Part shown: one piece after another, positions 8,223 to 16,207 of the stretch
Layout of the letters: the number at the start of each line of letters is the position of its first letter
Numbering within the stretch: position 1 is the first letter of the stretch
Assembly (NCBI RefSeq): GCF_039872745.1
Contig: NZ_JBDPZD010000002.1
Span: forward strand, 496,001 to 560,000
DNA: 64,000 nucleotides
Origin: Pelomonas paludis
GTDB lineage: Bacteria > Pseudomonadota > Gammaproteobacteria > Burkholderiales > Burkholderiaceae_C
Direction: 5' to 3'
Translations under genes and position numbers: made by a program
The notes under the pieces: generated by a model
Seen by the model: the letters and a program-made list of their open reading frames with translations, nothing else
Databases searched by the model: none
What the model was told of the DNA's origin: nothing

Positions 8223-8361
8223 ACTGCTGCGCCGCGACAGCGTTCGGGAGTTGGGCTGCCGGGCCGATCACCTGGCCTTTCCCATCCGCGACGGCATCCC
8301 CTTGATGCTGGAGAGCGAAGCCCGCGCCTGGGACCCTGAAGACACGCCGGCCTCGGCATGA
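8167..8361 (+). CDS. Trm112 family protein (YcaR-like)
   Basis: This 64-aa protein begins MDPRLIELLVCPLCKGPLEL, with a Cys-x2-Cys pair at 11 and 14. It ends with the typical AFPIRDGIPLMLESEAR. It belongs to the UPF0434/Trm112 group, small zinc-ribbon-like proteins; the bacterial members, usually found between lpxK and kdsB, have no firmly established role. Here it is nested between exactly those two genes, overlapping both (56 bp and 4 bp, ATGA). Translational coupling is very likely. Confidence 0.9.
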   Translation: MDPRLIELLVCPLCKGPLELLRRDSVRELGCRADHLAFPIRDGIPLMLESEARAWDPEDTPASA

Positions 8362-9107
8362 GCTTCACGGTTGTCATCCCGGCGCGCCTGGCCTCCACAC
8401 GCCTGCCCAACAAGCCACTGGCCGACATCGCCGGCCTGCCCATGATCGTCCGCGTGGCGCAGCGCGCAGCGCTCTCAAAGGCCAGCCGCGTGGTGGTGGC
8501 CACCGACGCGCCCGAAGTGCGCGAGGCGTGTGCGGCCCATGGCGTCCAGGCGCTCATGACGCGTGCCGATCACCCCTCGGGCTCGGACCGCCTGGCCGAG
8601 GCTGTGGATCTGCTGGGATTGAAGGATGCCGACCTGGTCGTCAATGTGCAGGGCGACGAGCCTTTGATCGCCCCCGGGATGATCGACGCCTGCGCCCAGC
8701 GCCTGGCCGACAGCCCCGACTGCGTGATGGCCACGGTGGGCCATGCACTGGACGATGCTGGCGAGTTCGCCAACCCGAACGTGGTCAAGCTGGTGATGGA
8801 TGCGGCCGGGCGTGCGCTGTACTTCTCGCGCGCCCCCATCCCGTGGTGGCGTGATGGCGCCGGTGCGCCGCGCGGTGCCTTGCGCCATGTCGGCCTCTAT
8901 GCCTACCGGGCCGGCTTCCTGCGCCGCTTCCCGCAGCTGGCCGCCAGCCCGCTGGAGCAGACCGAGTCGCTGGAGCAGCTGCGCGTGCTCTGGCACGGTG
9001 AGCGCATCGCCGTTCACGTGAGCGCCGAGAAGCCAGGGCCTGGTGTGGACACCCCGGAAGACCTGGCGCGCGTGCGCGCGCTACTGGGGGCCGAGGTCAC
9101 CAAGTAA
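8358..9107 (+). CDS. kdsB: 3-deoxy-manno-octulosonate cytidylyltransferase
   Basis: KdsB makes CMP-KDO from KDO and CTP in the cytoplasm, supplying the inner core of lipopolysaccharide. The 249-aa protein shows the nucleotide-binding start VIPARLASTRLPNKPL, then DLVVNVQGDEPLI and YFSRAPIPWWRDG, all diagnostic. Length is normal. It starts in an ATGA overlap with the Trm112-like gene, and adk follows 89 bp downstream. Confidence 0.96.
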   Translation: MSFTVVIPARLASTRLPNKPLADIAGLPMIVRVAQRAALSKASRVVVATDAPEVREACAAHGVQALMTRADHPSGSDRLAEAVDLLGLKDADLVVNVQGDEPLIAPGMIDACAQRLADSPDCVMATVGHALDDAGEFANPNVVKLVMDAAGRALYFSRAPIPWWRDGAGAPRGALRHVGLYAYRAGFLRRFPQLAASPLEQTESLEQLRVLWHGERIAVHVSAEKPGPGVDTPEDLARVRALLGAEVTK

Positions 9108-9196
9108 GGGCTGGGCAAGACACCCCGTGAGATACTCGCCCTCCCCGTTTTGGCGCGGGCCTGCCGTTGAGATTCCGAGCTTAGAGAGACCCACCC

Positions 9197-9850
9197 ATGC
9201 GACTCATTCTTCTGGGCGCCCCCGGCGCTGGCAAAGGCACTCAGGCCGCTTTCCTGTGCCAACAATTCGGTATCCCGCAGATCTCGACCGGCGACATGCT
9301 GCGCGCCGCCATCAAGGCCGGCACGCCGCTGGGTCTGGCCGCCAAGTCCGTGATGGACTCGGGTGCCCTGGTCAGTGACGACATCATCATCGGCTTGGTC
9401 AAGGAACGCATCGCCCAGCCGGACTGCGCCAAGGGCTTCCTGTTCGACGGCTTCCCCCGCACCATCCCGCAGGCCGACGCCATGAAGGCCGCCGGCGTCA
9501 AGCTCGACTTCGTGCTTGAGATCGACGTGCCCGACAGCGCCATCATCGAGCGCATGAGCGGCCGTCGCGTGCACGTGGCCTCGGGCCGCACCTACCACGT
9601 CAAGTTCAATCCGCCCAAGGTGGCCGGCAAGGACGACGTCACGGGTGAAGACCTGATCCAGCGCGACGACGACCAGGAGACCACGGTGCGCAAGCGTCTG
9701 GAGGTCTACCAGGCCCAGACCCGCCCGCTGGTGGACTACTACTCCCGCTGGGCCGACGGCGGCGACGCCAGCGCCCCCAAGTACCGCAAGATCGAAGGCC
9801 TGGGCAGCGTGGACGACATCACCGCGCGCGCGCTGCAAGCGCTGTCCTGA
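9197..9850 (+). CDS. adk: adenylate kinase
   Basis: Adk interconverts AMP plus ATP with two ADP. The 217-aa protein has the P-loop GAPGAGKGTQ at 7-16, the AMP-binding STGDMLRAAI and the FDGFPRTIPQAD motif. A long LID domain of the non-zinc type (GRRVHVASGRTYHVKF onward) follows. It is separated from kdsB by 89 bp that include a GATACT hexamer near 9130, so it may have its own promoter. A strong terminator follows. Confidence 0.97.
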   Translation: MRLILLGAPGAGKGTQAAFLCQQFGIPQISTGDMLRAAIKAGTPLGLAAKSVMDSGALVSDDIIIGLVKERIAQPDCAKGFLFDGFPRTIPQADAMKAAGVKLDFVLEIDVPDSAIIERMSGRRVHVASGRTYHVKFNPPKVAGKDDVTGEDLIQRDDDQETTVRKRLEVYQAQTRPLVDYYSRWADGGDASAPKYRKIEGLGSVDDITARALQALS

Positions 9851-9871
9851 ACCCGGCCTGCGCCACGGCGT

Positions 9872-9904
9872 AAAGCCGCAGCTGACCGCTGCGGCTTTTT
9901 TTTT
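9872..9904 (+). terminator. Rho-independent terminator after adk
   Basis: AGCCGCAGC (9874-9882) pairs with GCTGCGGCT (9888-9896) around a TGACC loop, followed by a run of nine T (9896-9904). It lies 22 bp after the adk stop. Confidence 0.92.
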
Positions 9905-9966
9905 GGGCCCACCCCGAACACGCTGGCAGGCAGCGCGCAACAATCGCAGCCAGCGAGGTGCGTCCA

Positions 9967-10728
9967 ATGGAAGTTGCAGGCCATGTGTTCATCGTCACCG
10001 GCGGGGCCTCGGGCCTAGGCGAAGGTACGGCGCGCCTGCTGGCCGCACAGGGTGCCAAGGTGGTGATTGCGGATCTGCAGCGCGAGGCCGGGCAACGCGT
10101 GGCCGCTGACATCGGTGGGCAGTTTGTGGCCTGTGACGTGAGCCAGGAGGCCGATGGGCGCGCCGTGGTGGATGCGGCCACGGCCATGGGGCGTTTGGCA
10201 GGCTTGATCAACTGCGCTGGCATCGCCCCGGCCGCCAAGACGGTCAGCAAAGAGGGCGCGCACAGCCTGGATCTCTTCAGCAAGGCCCTGCGCGTGAACC
10301 TGCTGGGCAGCTTCAACATGATTCGCCTGGCCGCCGAGGCGATGGCAAGCAACCCACCGGACCCCAGCACGGGCGAACGCGGCGTCCTGATCTCGACCGC
10401 CTCGGTCGCCGCCTACGACGGGCAGATCGGCCAGGCGGCCTACGCGGCGTCCAAGGGCGGCATCGTGGGCATGACGCTGCCGATCGCACGCGATCTGGCG
10501 CGCCTGGGCATCCGCAACATGAGCATCGCGCCCGGCATCTTCGGCACGCCGATGCTCTTCGGCATGCCGCAGGAAGTGCAGGACGCGCTGGCGGCCAGCG
10601 TGCCCTTCCCCTCTCGGCTTGGCACGCCTCAGGACTTCGCACGCCTGGTGTTGCACATCATCTCGAACGAGATGCTGAACGGCGAAGTCATCCGCCTGGA
10701 CGGCGCCGTACGGCTTCCACCGCGCTGA
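9967..10728 (+). CDS. SDR family NAD(P)-dependent oxidoreductase (HSD10-like)
   Basis: This 253-aa short-chain dehydrogenase has the cofactor loop TGGASGLGEG at 11-20, NCAGIA at 82-87, catalytic Ser146 and the YAASK pair Tyr159/Lys163. The sequence from LISTASVAAYDGQIGQAAYA to the C-terminal PFPSRLGTPQDFARLVLHII closely resembles 3-hydroxyacyl-CoA dehydrogenases of type II (HSD17B10 group), which act in branched-chain acid or fatty-acid beta-oxidation. Substrate is inferred from resemblance only. ATG 9967 is preferred because a GAGG lies about 8 bp before it. The gene follows the adk terminator and stands alone. Confidence 0.88.
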   Translation: MEVAGHVFIVTGGASGLGEGTARLLAAQGAKVVIADLQREAGQRVAADIGGQFVACDVSQEADGRAVVDAATAMGRLAGLINCAGIAPAAKTVSKEGAHSLDLFSKALRVNLLGSFNMIRLAAEAMASNPPDPSTGERGVLISTASVAAYDGQIGQAAYAASKGGIVGMTLPIARDLARLGIRNMSIAPGIFGTPMLFGMPQEVQDALAASVPFPSRLGTPQDFARLVLHIISNEMLNGEVIRLDGAVRLPPR

Positions 10729-10752
10729 GCAGGCTTTCGCCAGCGCATGTGA

Positions 10753-10785
10753 CAAGGCCCCGACCCTAGAGGGGCCGAGGCCTTG
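10753..10785. terminator. hairpin between convergent genes (weak terminator candidate)
   Basis: CAAGGCC (10753-10759) pairs with GGCCTTG (10779-10785), with further GGCCCC/GGGGCC pairing possible inside. It lies between the convergent SDR and TPR genes. There is no T run on either strand, so intrinsic termination is doubtful. Confidence 0.35.
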
Positions 10786-10831
10786 ATGCTTGAGGTGGAT
10801 CTGCGGGCTCGCAAGCGCCGCAGTCGAGAAC

Positions 10832-12091
10832 TCAGCGCTTGCCGGTGCGCGACTGGATGATCCAGAGGCGAGCGAGGTCGGCCGAGCCATCCGAGCCACG
10901 GACCGACTTCCAGGCCGCTTGAGCCTTGGACAGATCACCGCCCAGGAAGTGCGCAAGGCCGAGGTAGAGCTTGGCGTCCTCGGGGCGCTTCAGACCTTCC
11001 TTGGCGATGCCCTTTTCGATCAGCACCACACCACCCTTGGAATCACCGCGAAAAGCAGCGGCCAGGCCGAGCTGGACGTAGGCATTGCCATCACGGGCTT
11101 CATCGGCAGCCTTGAGGTTGGCCGCTTCACCAGCCTTGGCCTCGGCAATCTTCTTGACCATCAGGTCAGCCAGACGCTTGTGGCGGGCACCCTCGTTGCC
11201 TTGGCCGAGAAGGCCCGCTGCCAAACCCTTGTCAACGACGAGCTTGCCTTCCTCGGGCACACCGGCTTGGGCGGCGAGCTGGGCCATTTCCATGTAGTCG
11301 TCGGCCGTGCGCATATTGCCGGTGGCCAGACGCAGGCGGAACAGGTCCAGCTGATAGCGGTCGCTCGCGAAGCCCTTCTTCTGCGGCAGGCTGCCCAGGA
11401 TCTGGGCCCACAGCTTGGGATCGGGGTAGAAGTTCAGCAGCTTTTCCGTGGCCAGCGCCTCGGCCGCAGCGTCACCCTTCTTCTGGGCAGCAAAGAGCAG
11501 CAGGTTGAGCTTGTCCTTGCTCGGAGCGCGGCCCGCCTTCTCGTCGGCAGAGATTTCTTCCAGCGTGTCCTTGATGGTCGCCGTCATGTCGCCCGACAGG
11601 AACTGCGCGTTCTGCAGCACTTGCTTCATCGCAGGGCTGCTGCCGCCTTCCTTGAAGTAGCGCTGCGCCCAAGACAGCGCCTTGGCGTTGTCCTTGCTGC
11701 GCAGGTAGGTGCCGGCAATCGACTCCATCATGCGAAGCTGCTCAGCCTGGGCGAGCTTGCCCGAGGCCTTCATCGCATCGTAGCCACGGACCATGCTGTC
11801 CGCGTCGCCAGCGCCCGAGGCCGCTGCCACACGCATGGCCTCGATGTTGTAGTTCTCGGTGGCGTTGCGCCCGCCGACGTTTTCCGCATCGCGGACCTTG
11901 GCCAGGGCTTCCTTGTACTTACCACCCTTGATGAAGTTGGCCGCATCACGCAGGTGCTTGCCCACCTCGGGACGAACGCCTTCTTGCGCACTGGCGGCAC
12001 CCACGAACTCAAGGCGACCGCTGGGGCTTTGCCCCATCGCCAAGGCCACCGCTCCCACCGCGACAGCCACCCAGGTCTTCATTTGCTTCAA
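10832..12091 (-). CDS. periplasmic TPR-repeat protein of the Ton cluster
   Basis: This protein of about 419 aa has a signal peptide (about 1-36, ending GAASAQ) and then helix-turn-helix repeats of TPR type. Examples are HLRDAANFIKGGKYKEALAK near 45-64, a middle series, and LYLGLAHFLGGDLSKAQAAW near the end. No catalytic motif is seen. It is last in the tonB-exbB-exbD-exbD run, so a periplasmic role assisting the TonB complex is an inference from context. A TTG at 12091 has AGGAG six bases before it. The ATG at 12082 is too far from that site, so the TTG is favoured. Confidence 0.75.
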   Translation of the reverse strand: MKQMKTWVAVAVGAVALAMGQSPSGRLEFVGAASAQEGVRPEVGKHLRDAANFIKGGKYKEALAKVRDAENVGGRNATENYNIEAMRVAAASGAGDADSMVRGYDAMKASGKLAQAEQLRMMESIAGTYLRSKDNAKALSWAQRYFKEGGSSPAMKQVLQNAQFLSGDMTATIKDTLEEISADEKAGRAPSKDKLNLLLFAAQKKGDAAAEALATEKLLNFYPDPKLWAQILGSLPQKKGFASDRYQLDLFRLRLATGNMRTADDYMEMAQLAAQAGVPEEGKLVVDKGLAAGLLGQGNEGARHKRLADLMVKKIAEAKAGEAANLKAADEARDGNAYVQLGLAAAFRGDSKGGVVLIEKGIAKEGLKRPEDAKLYLGLAHFLGGDLSKAQAAWKSVRGSDGSADLARLWIIQSRTGKR

Positions 12092-12191
12092 AGCTCTCTC
12101 CTGCGAAGAAAAACGCGCCGCCCTCTCGGGCAGCGCGTGTTCAGTCGTATTGCGTCGGCATTGGCCGCTACGTCCTAGTGGACCCGGCCGA

Positions 12192-12629
12192 TCACTTCAA
12201 GAACTGCTCGTTGCCGACCATGCCCATCTTCTTGACATTGAGGCGCTGTGCGGAGGCCATCACCTTCGCCACGGAACCATAGTCAACAAGCTTGTTGGGC
12301 TTGATGCGAACTTCGGGCTGATCCTCTGCCGGCTGCACCGCTGCGACTTCGGCCAGCTTGGCTTCGACCGCTTCATGGTTGGGCATGGCAACCGCGTCCC
12401 AGTAGACCGTGCCGTCGAAGTCGATCATGACTTCATGGAACACCGGATCCTTCAAAGGCGCATTCGGGTTCGGCGGCGGCATGTCGAGGTTGATCGAATG
12501 CAACTGGATTGGGATGGTGATGATCAGCATCACCAGCAGCACCAGCATCACGTCAATCAGGGGCGTCGTGTTGACGTCCATGATCACATCGGGTTCGCCC
12601 CCCGATGAGCTTCCAACATTCATTCCCAT
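12192..12629 (-). CDS. exbD: ExbD/TolR family protein, second copy of the Ton cluster
   Basis: This 145-aa protein begins MGMNVGSSSGG, then has one membrane helix at about 17-43 with the proton-carrying Asp in NTTPLIDVMLVLLVMLIITI. A periplasmic domain follows. It differs from its upstream sister in the periplasmic part (PPPNPNAPLKDPVFHEVMID). A GGAG lies before the ATG. It sits 12 bp after the first exbD, and both probably join the same ExbB channel. Whether they form hetero-dimers is unknown. Confidence 0.88.
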   Translation of the reverse strand: MGMNVGSSSGGEPDVIMDVNTTPLIDVMLVLLVMLIITIPIQLHSINLDMPPPNPNAPLKDPVFHEVMIDFDGTVYWDAVAMPNHEAVEAKLAEVAAVQPAEDQPEVRIKPNKLVDYGSVAKVMASAQRLNVKKMGMVGNEQFLK

Positions 12630-12641
12630 GCTTGACTCCGG

Positions 12642-13070
12642 TCAGCCCCCGCGAGCCGGCGGCTCGGTGACGAACTTGATGCTCATGATGCCTGCGCGCT
12701 GCGCGGCGAAGATGACACGCCCAACCGACTCGTAACGGGATTTGTCGTCGCCACGGACATGGACCTCAGGCTGCGGGTTCTTGACCGCTTCCTTGCCCAG
12801 CCGTTGCACGAGGTCTTCCATGTCAGGAACGATCTTGGTGCCCCAGTAGACGTCGCCGTCCTTGCTGACCGAGATTTCGACGTTTTCCGGCTTGGTGACA
12901 CGGACCTGATTGGTCTCCTTGGGGAGATTCAACGCGATCGACTGGGTCACCACCGGCACGGTGATGAGGAAGATGATCAAGAGCACCAACATCACGTCCA
13001 CGAGGGGCGTGGTGTTGATGGTCGAGACCACTTCTTCTTCGCCGGAAGAGGATCCGACGTTCATGGCCAT
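12642..13070 (-). CDS. exbD: ExbD/TolR family protein, first copy of the Ton cluster
   Basis: This 142-aa protein starts MAMNVGSSSGEEE, almost the same N-terminus as the next gene, which points to an old tandem duplication. A membrane helix containing NTTPLVDVMLVLLIIFLITV carries the conserved Asp. The periplasmic domain includes VSKDGDVYWGTK and VHVRGDDKSRYESVGRVIFA, closer to classical ExbD than its sister. It follows exbB by 30 bp. Confidence 0.88.
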   Translation of the reverse strand: MAMNVGSSSGEEEVVSTINTTPLVDVMLVLLIIFLITVPVVTQSIALNLPKETNQVRVTKPENVEISVSKDGDVYWGTKIVPDMEDLVQRLGKEAVKNPQPEVHVRGDDKSRYESVGRVIFAAQRAGIMSIKFVTEPPARGG

Positions 13071-13100
13071 GTTTGTGGCTCCTGCTTGAGCTGCGAGGGC

Positions 13101-13904
13101 TTAGCGCTTGACCGAGCGGTTGCCCATCAGCACGCCGTGGAGGTCAGCGGCGAAGGCACGCACTTGGCCCATCACAGCCTTGTTGCGGTTGAGCAGCCAG
13201 TTGTAGCCCAGCACGGCAGGCACAGCGACGGCCAGACCGATGAAGGTCATGATCAGCGCGGCGCCGACGGGGCCGGCCACCTTGTCAATCGATGCTTGAC
13301 CCGCAACGCCGATGGCGGTCAGGGCTTGCAGAATGCCCCAAACGGTACCCATCAGGCCGATGAAGGGGCTGGTGGAACCGACGGTGGCCAGGAAGCCAAG
13401 ACCTGCACCCAGCTTGCCGTTCACTTCGGCGACAGCGCGCTCGACGTTCATGGTCACCCAGCTGCTGTGGTCGATGTTCTCGGTCAGCGCGCCTTCATGG
13501 TGCTCAGAGGCCTCGATGGCGGTGGCAGCGATGTAGCGGAAGGCGCTCTCTTCCTTCAGGCCACGCAGGCCGTCGGACAGGCTGGCCTTCTTGAAGAAGG
13601 CGGTGCGGACCTCCTTGGCTTCATTGCCCAGCTTGTGGGTGTCCCACACGCGGACGATCATGATGTACCAGGAACCGACGGACATGATGGCCAGAACAGC
13701 CAGCACCATCTGGTCCACCACGTTGCCGTGCGCAACGATGTTGCCCAGGCTGTAGGGGTTCTCGATGTCCTTGGTGGACGAGGCAGCCGGGGCGGCGGCA
13801 GGAGCGGTTTCAGCCGGCTTTTGGTCTTGAGCGTAGGCAGGGGACATGGCCAGCGAGGCAGCCATGGCGAGAGCGGCGAAGAAGCCGGAGAGACGAGAGA
13901 TCAT
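13101..13904 (-). CDS. exbB: MotA/TolQ/ExbB proton channel protein of the Ton cluster
   Basis: This 267-aa inner-membrane channel subunit has three membrane helices: one about 64-86, then the pair around GLGFLATVGSTSPFIGLMGT and VGAALIMTFIGLAVAVPAVL. These contain the conserved Thr and Pro/Gly positions of ExbB. It is preceded by a signal-peptide-like segment (1-25, ending SPAYAQ) and an Ala/Pro-rich linker to about residue 43. Such an N-terminal extension is seen in some ExbB proteins and puts the N-terminus in the periplasm. AGGAG lies 8 bp before the ATG. It is followed by the two ExbD genes. Confidence 0.9.
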   Translation of the reverse strand: MISRLSGFFAALAMAASLAMSPAYAQDQKPAETAPAAAPAASSTKDIENPYSLGNIVAHGNVVDQMVLAVLAIMSVGSWYIMIVRVWDTHKLGNEAKEVRTAFFKKASLSDGLRGLKEESAFRYIAATAIEASEHHEGALTENIDHSSWVTMNVERAVAEVNGKLGAGLGFLATVGSTSPFIGLMGTVWGILQALTAIGVAGQASIDKVAGPVGAALIMTFIGLAVAVPAVLGYNWLLNRNKAVMGQVRAFAADLHGVLMGNRSVKR

Positions 13905-13997
13905 GGAGTTAACTCCTGCGGTGAAAGCGATTCAGATTCGGGGAGGGTTGGCTGCAAGCCGCGAGGGCCGAAGCCAGGACGAAAAGGGAGGGTTGGA

Positions 13998-14636
13998 TCA
14001 ATCGATCCGGAACACGAACTCCTGCTCGAAAACATGGTCGCCCGGACACACATAGGCCTGGAGCGCTGTTTCGATTTCAGACTGGAATGCACGCTGAACC
14101 TTGCGGTCCACACCTGCACGCAGATTGGTGAACGTGAATCCAGACACCTTGCCAGCCTTCACCGTGGCCACGACCTTGAAGGCCGCTTCGCCTGAGAAGT
14201 TCACACTCGGAACTTCTGGCTTGGACATCTTGGTGCACACCATGGCTGCCGTGATCACGGCGGGCCTCGGTGCGGGCGCGGGGGCTGCGGCAACCGGCGC
14301 CTGAGGCGCGACCACGGCCGCTGCGGGCGGCGCCACTTGCGTGGACTGGATCGCCGGCGCCGGCGGGGCCGGAGCGGTTACCAGGAACTCGGGCGGCGGC
14401 ACGAACGGCGGCGGCGGCGCCTTGAGGTCCGGCGGCGGCGGGACCACCTTCTCGGGTGGCGGCGGCGGCTTCACCTGCTCTTCGATGACCTTGACGTCGA
14501 GAGGACCGGCCACCTTTTCGACCACCTTGCGCGCAAGGCCGCTGGCCAAGGCCCAGACGATCAAGACGTGGATCAGGATGACCACGCCCAAGCCCGTAAA
14601 GCGGGATGCGCCCTGCTTCTCCTGCGCAAAATTCAT
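13998..14636 (-). CDS. tonB: TonB energy transducer
   Basis: This 212-aa protein couples the inner-membrane ExbB/ExbD motor to outer-membrane receptors for iron chelates, cobalamin or sugars. It has an N-terminal membrane anchor (about 15-35), a long Pro/Ala-rich periplasm-spanning region (about 45-125) with runs of PPPPP, and a C-terminal domain of about 80 residues. That domain holds two cysteines (about 134 and 197) that could form a disulfide. ATG 14636 has AAGGAG five bases upstream; a start six codons earlier lacks support. It is the first gene of the operon. No TonB-dependent receptor gene is in the window. Confidence 0.85.
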   Translation of the reverse strand: MNFAQEKQGASRFTGLGVVILIHVLIVWALASGLARKVVEKVAGPLDVKVIEEQVKPPPPPEKVVPPPPDLKAPPPPFVPPPEFLVTAPAPPAPAIQSTQVAPPAAAVVAPQAPVAAAPAPAPRPAVITAAMVCTKMSKPEVPSVNFSGEAAFKVVATVKAGKVSGFTFTNLRAGVDRKVQRAFQSEIETALQAYVCPGDHVFEQEFVFRID

Positions 14637-15221
14637 GCGCGCTCCTTCTTCCAACTACGAGGCAAAACCAAACACCGTTCTAAACAGCAGAAGGCACTCA
14701 CTGACGCGTGTACCGCTTGCTTCGCCGGCCTGTAGCAACAGAACCTGGGTTCAGCCACCACATTCCACACGCTGCAGTCGGTCTCGTACGTCCATCCATC
14801 GCTGGGCAGAGCGCTTAGCGACCGGTCGACGGATGTAGCAAAACTACAAGAAAACACGCCCTAACCGAAGCCGGGCCGGCAGTTTAGTCCTGGCATTCGG
14901 GTGGACCCGTTGGGGCTTACCCCAGAAAAACGCAGGTACATCCCGGGCGTATTTGGCAAGTGTGCCCCAGGAGAGTGGACCTGCGGGCCACCCAGCTTGC
15001 AGCAGCTTTGCGCCGTCCGGATCCGTGTGCCTGGGCAGCGCTATCCAGATCCGATCGCTAAGGGCTGACGGCGCGGCATCCACGCCAGCGTGTCTGCCCG
15101 CCCAAAATCCTTTGTAGGGGCCAAGTTCCGCCGAGCCCGCGATGTAACCAATTGGGTTGATGTGTAACCGTTCGGCGGCCGTCGGCCTCTCGGCACAAGC
15201 AGGCGCTGCCACCTGGCGCGA
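14637..15221. other. intergenic region upstream of tonB
   Basis: This 585-bp stretch between the ldcA stop and the tonB start is AT-richer than its flanks. It holds a TGTAG-N5-CTACA palindrome (14834-14848) and a near-palindrome AACCAATTGGGTT near 15146-15158. I see no clear Fur box. A 122-codon minus-strand frame (14844-15212, GTG start) exists, but it uses codons rare in the neighbours (TTA, AGG, ATA, ACA) and matches nothing I know. The tonB promoter must lie here, but I cannot place it. Confidence 0.5.
14834..14848. promoter_or_regulatory. TGTAG-N5-CTACA palindrome, possible operator
   Basis: TGTAG (14834-14838) and CTACA (14844-14848) form a perfect inverted repeat around CAAAA in an AT-rich patch about 200 bp before tonB. 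It might be a regulator site. No known motif is claimed. Confidence 0.3.
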
Positions 15222-16199
15222 TCAGTGGGCGTGGGCGGCTTCCGAGTGCGCATGACGGTGCGCCAGCCGATGGTCTGACTGCCAACCCAGGATCACCTCG
15301 CGCCCTTGCACGAACAGGTCCACCTTGGCGCCCACGGGCAGGCAGACCTTGGTGGCGCAGTGCCCCATCGGCAGCCCGGTCAGCACCGGTGTGCGGGTGC
15401 GGGCGCGCAGGGACGCCACGGCGTCCTTGAGGCCGTAGCCCCGGTCGGTGCTCTGGCGCGTCCAGCCGCTGAAGTCGCCAAGCAATACCGCCGCCTGCGC
15501 GTCGATCACGCCAGCTTGCTGCAGTTGCAGCAGCATGCGCTCGACACGGTAGGGATGCTCGCCCACGTCCTCCAGGAAGAGCACGCCGCCCTTGACCTTG
15601 GGGAAATGCGGCGTGCTCAGCAGTGCGCACAGCACCGTGAGATTGCCGCCCCACAGCAGGCCGCGCGCCTCCAGGCCATCAAAAGGCTGAGTACCACGCG
15701 GCGCACCAGACTCGCGGAAGCCCACAGCCTCCAGCGCGCCCGACATGGCCTCCAGGAAGCAATCCTGGGTGATGTCGTCCACGCCGCCTTCGGCCTCGCT
15801 GCGGCCAAAGTCGCTGCAGGCCAGCGGGCCGGCCCAGGTGGCCAAGCCCTTGGCATGGGCGATCAAGGCGTTCTGGAAGGCCGTGAAGTCGCTGTAGCCG
15901 ACCCAGCGTGTGCCGTGCTCGACGCTGTGGGCAATGGCCTTCCAGTCGAGTTGGTCGAGCAGGCGCGTGCAGCCATAGCCGCCGCGCGTGGCCAGGGCGA
16001 CATCAGGCGCCGCCTTGGCAATGCGATGGAAAGCGGCCAGGCGCGTGGCATCGGCGCCGGCAAAGCGTTGATCGCGGCTCAGGGCATCGGCGTCGATGGA
16101 CACCTCAAAGCCCCAGGAGGCCAGGCGCTTGGCGGCACGGCGCAGGGGCGTGGCCGCCGGCAGGGCGCCAGCGGGCGAGAAAAGGGTCAAGGTGCTCAT
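15222..16199 (-). CDS. ldcA: muramoyltetrapeptide carboxypeptidase (LD-carboxypeptidase)
   Basis: LdcA (peptidase family S66) removes the terminal D-alanine from recycled murein tetrapeptides in the cytoplasm. The 325-aa protein has nucleophile Ser103 in VGYSDFTAF, the glutamate of LFLEDVGEHPYRVERMLLQL and the histidine of MGHCATKVCLPVG, the S66 Ser-His-Glu triad. The ATG at 16199 gives MSTLTLFSPAGA; a TTG four codons earlier (16211) overlaps the tadA stop and is an alternative. The C-terminus ends in a His/Ala-rich tail. It is probably cotranscribed with tadA. Confidence 0.92.
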   Translation of the reverse strand: MSTLTLFSPAGALPAATPLRRAAKRLASWGFEVSIDADALSRDQRFAGADATRLAAFHRIAKAAPDVALATRGGYGCTRLLDQLDWKAIAHSVEHGTRWVGYSDFTAFQNALIAHAKGLATWAGPLACSDFGRSEAEGGVDDITQDCFLEAMSGALEAVGFRESGAPRGTQPFDGLEARGLLWGGNLTVLCALLSTPHFPKVKGGVLFLEDVGEHPYRVERMLLQLQQAGVIDAQAAVLLGDFSGWTRQSTDRGYGLKDAVASLRARTRTPVLTGLPMGHCATKVCLPVGAKVDLFVQGREVILGWQSDHRLAHRHAHSEAAHAH

Positions 16200-16207
16200 C
16201 AATGGCT

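Noticed and set aside
14844..15212. 122-codon minus-strand open frame upstream of tonB
   Set aside because: It uses codons rare in all neighbouring genes, has no ribosome binding site or known domain, and its N-terminus overlaps the region where the ldcA transcript leaves. It is best treated as non-coding.
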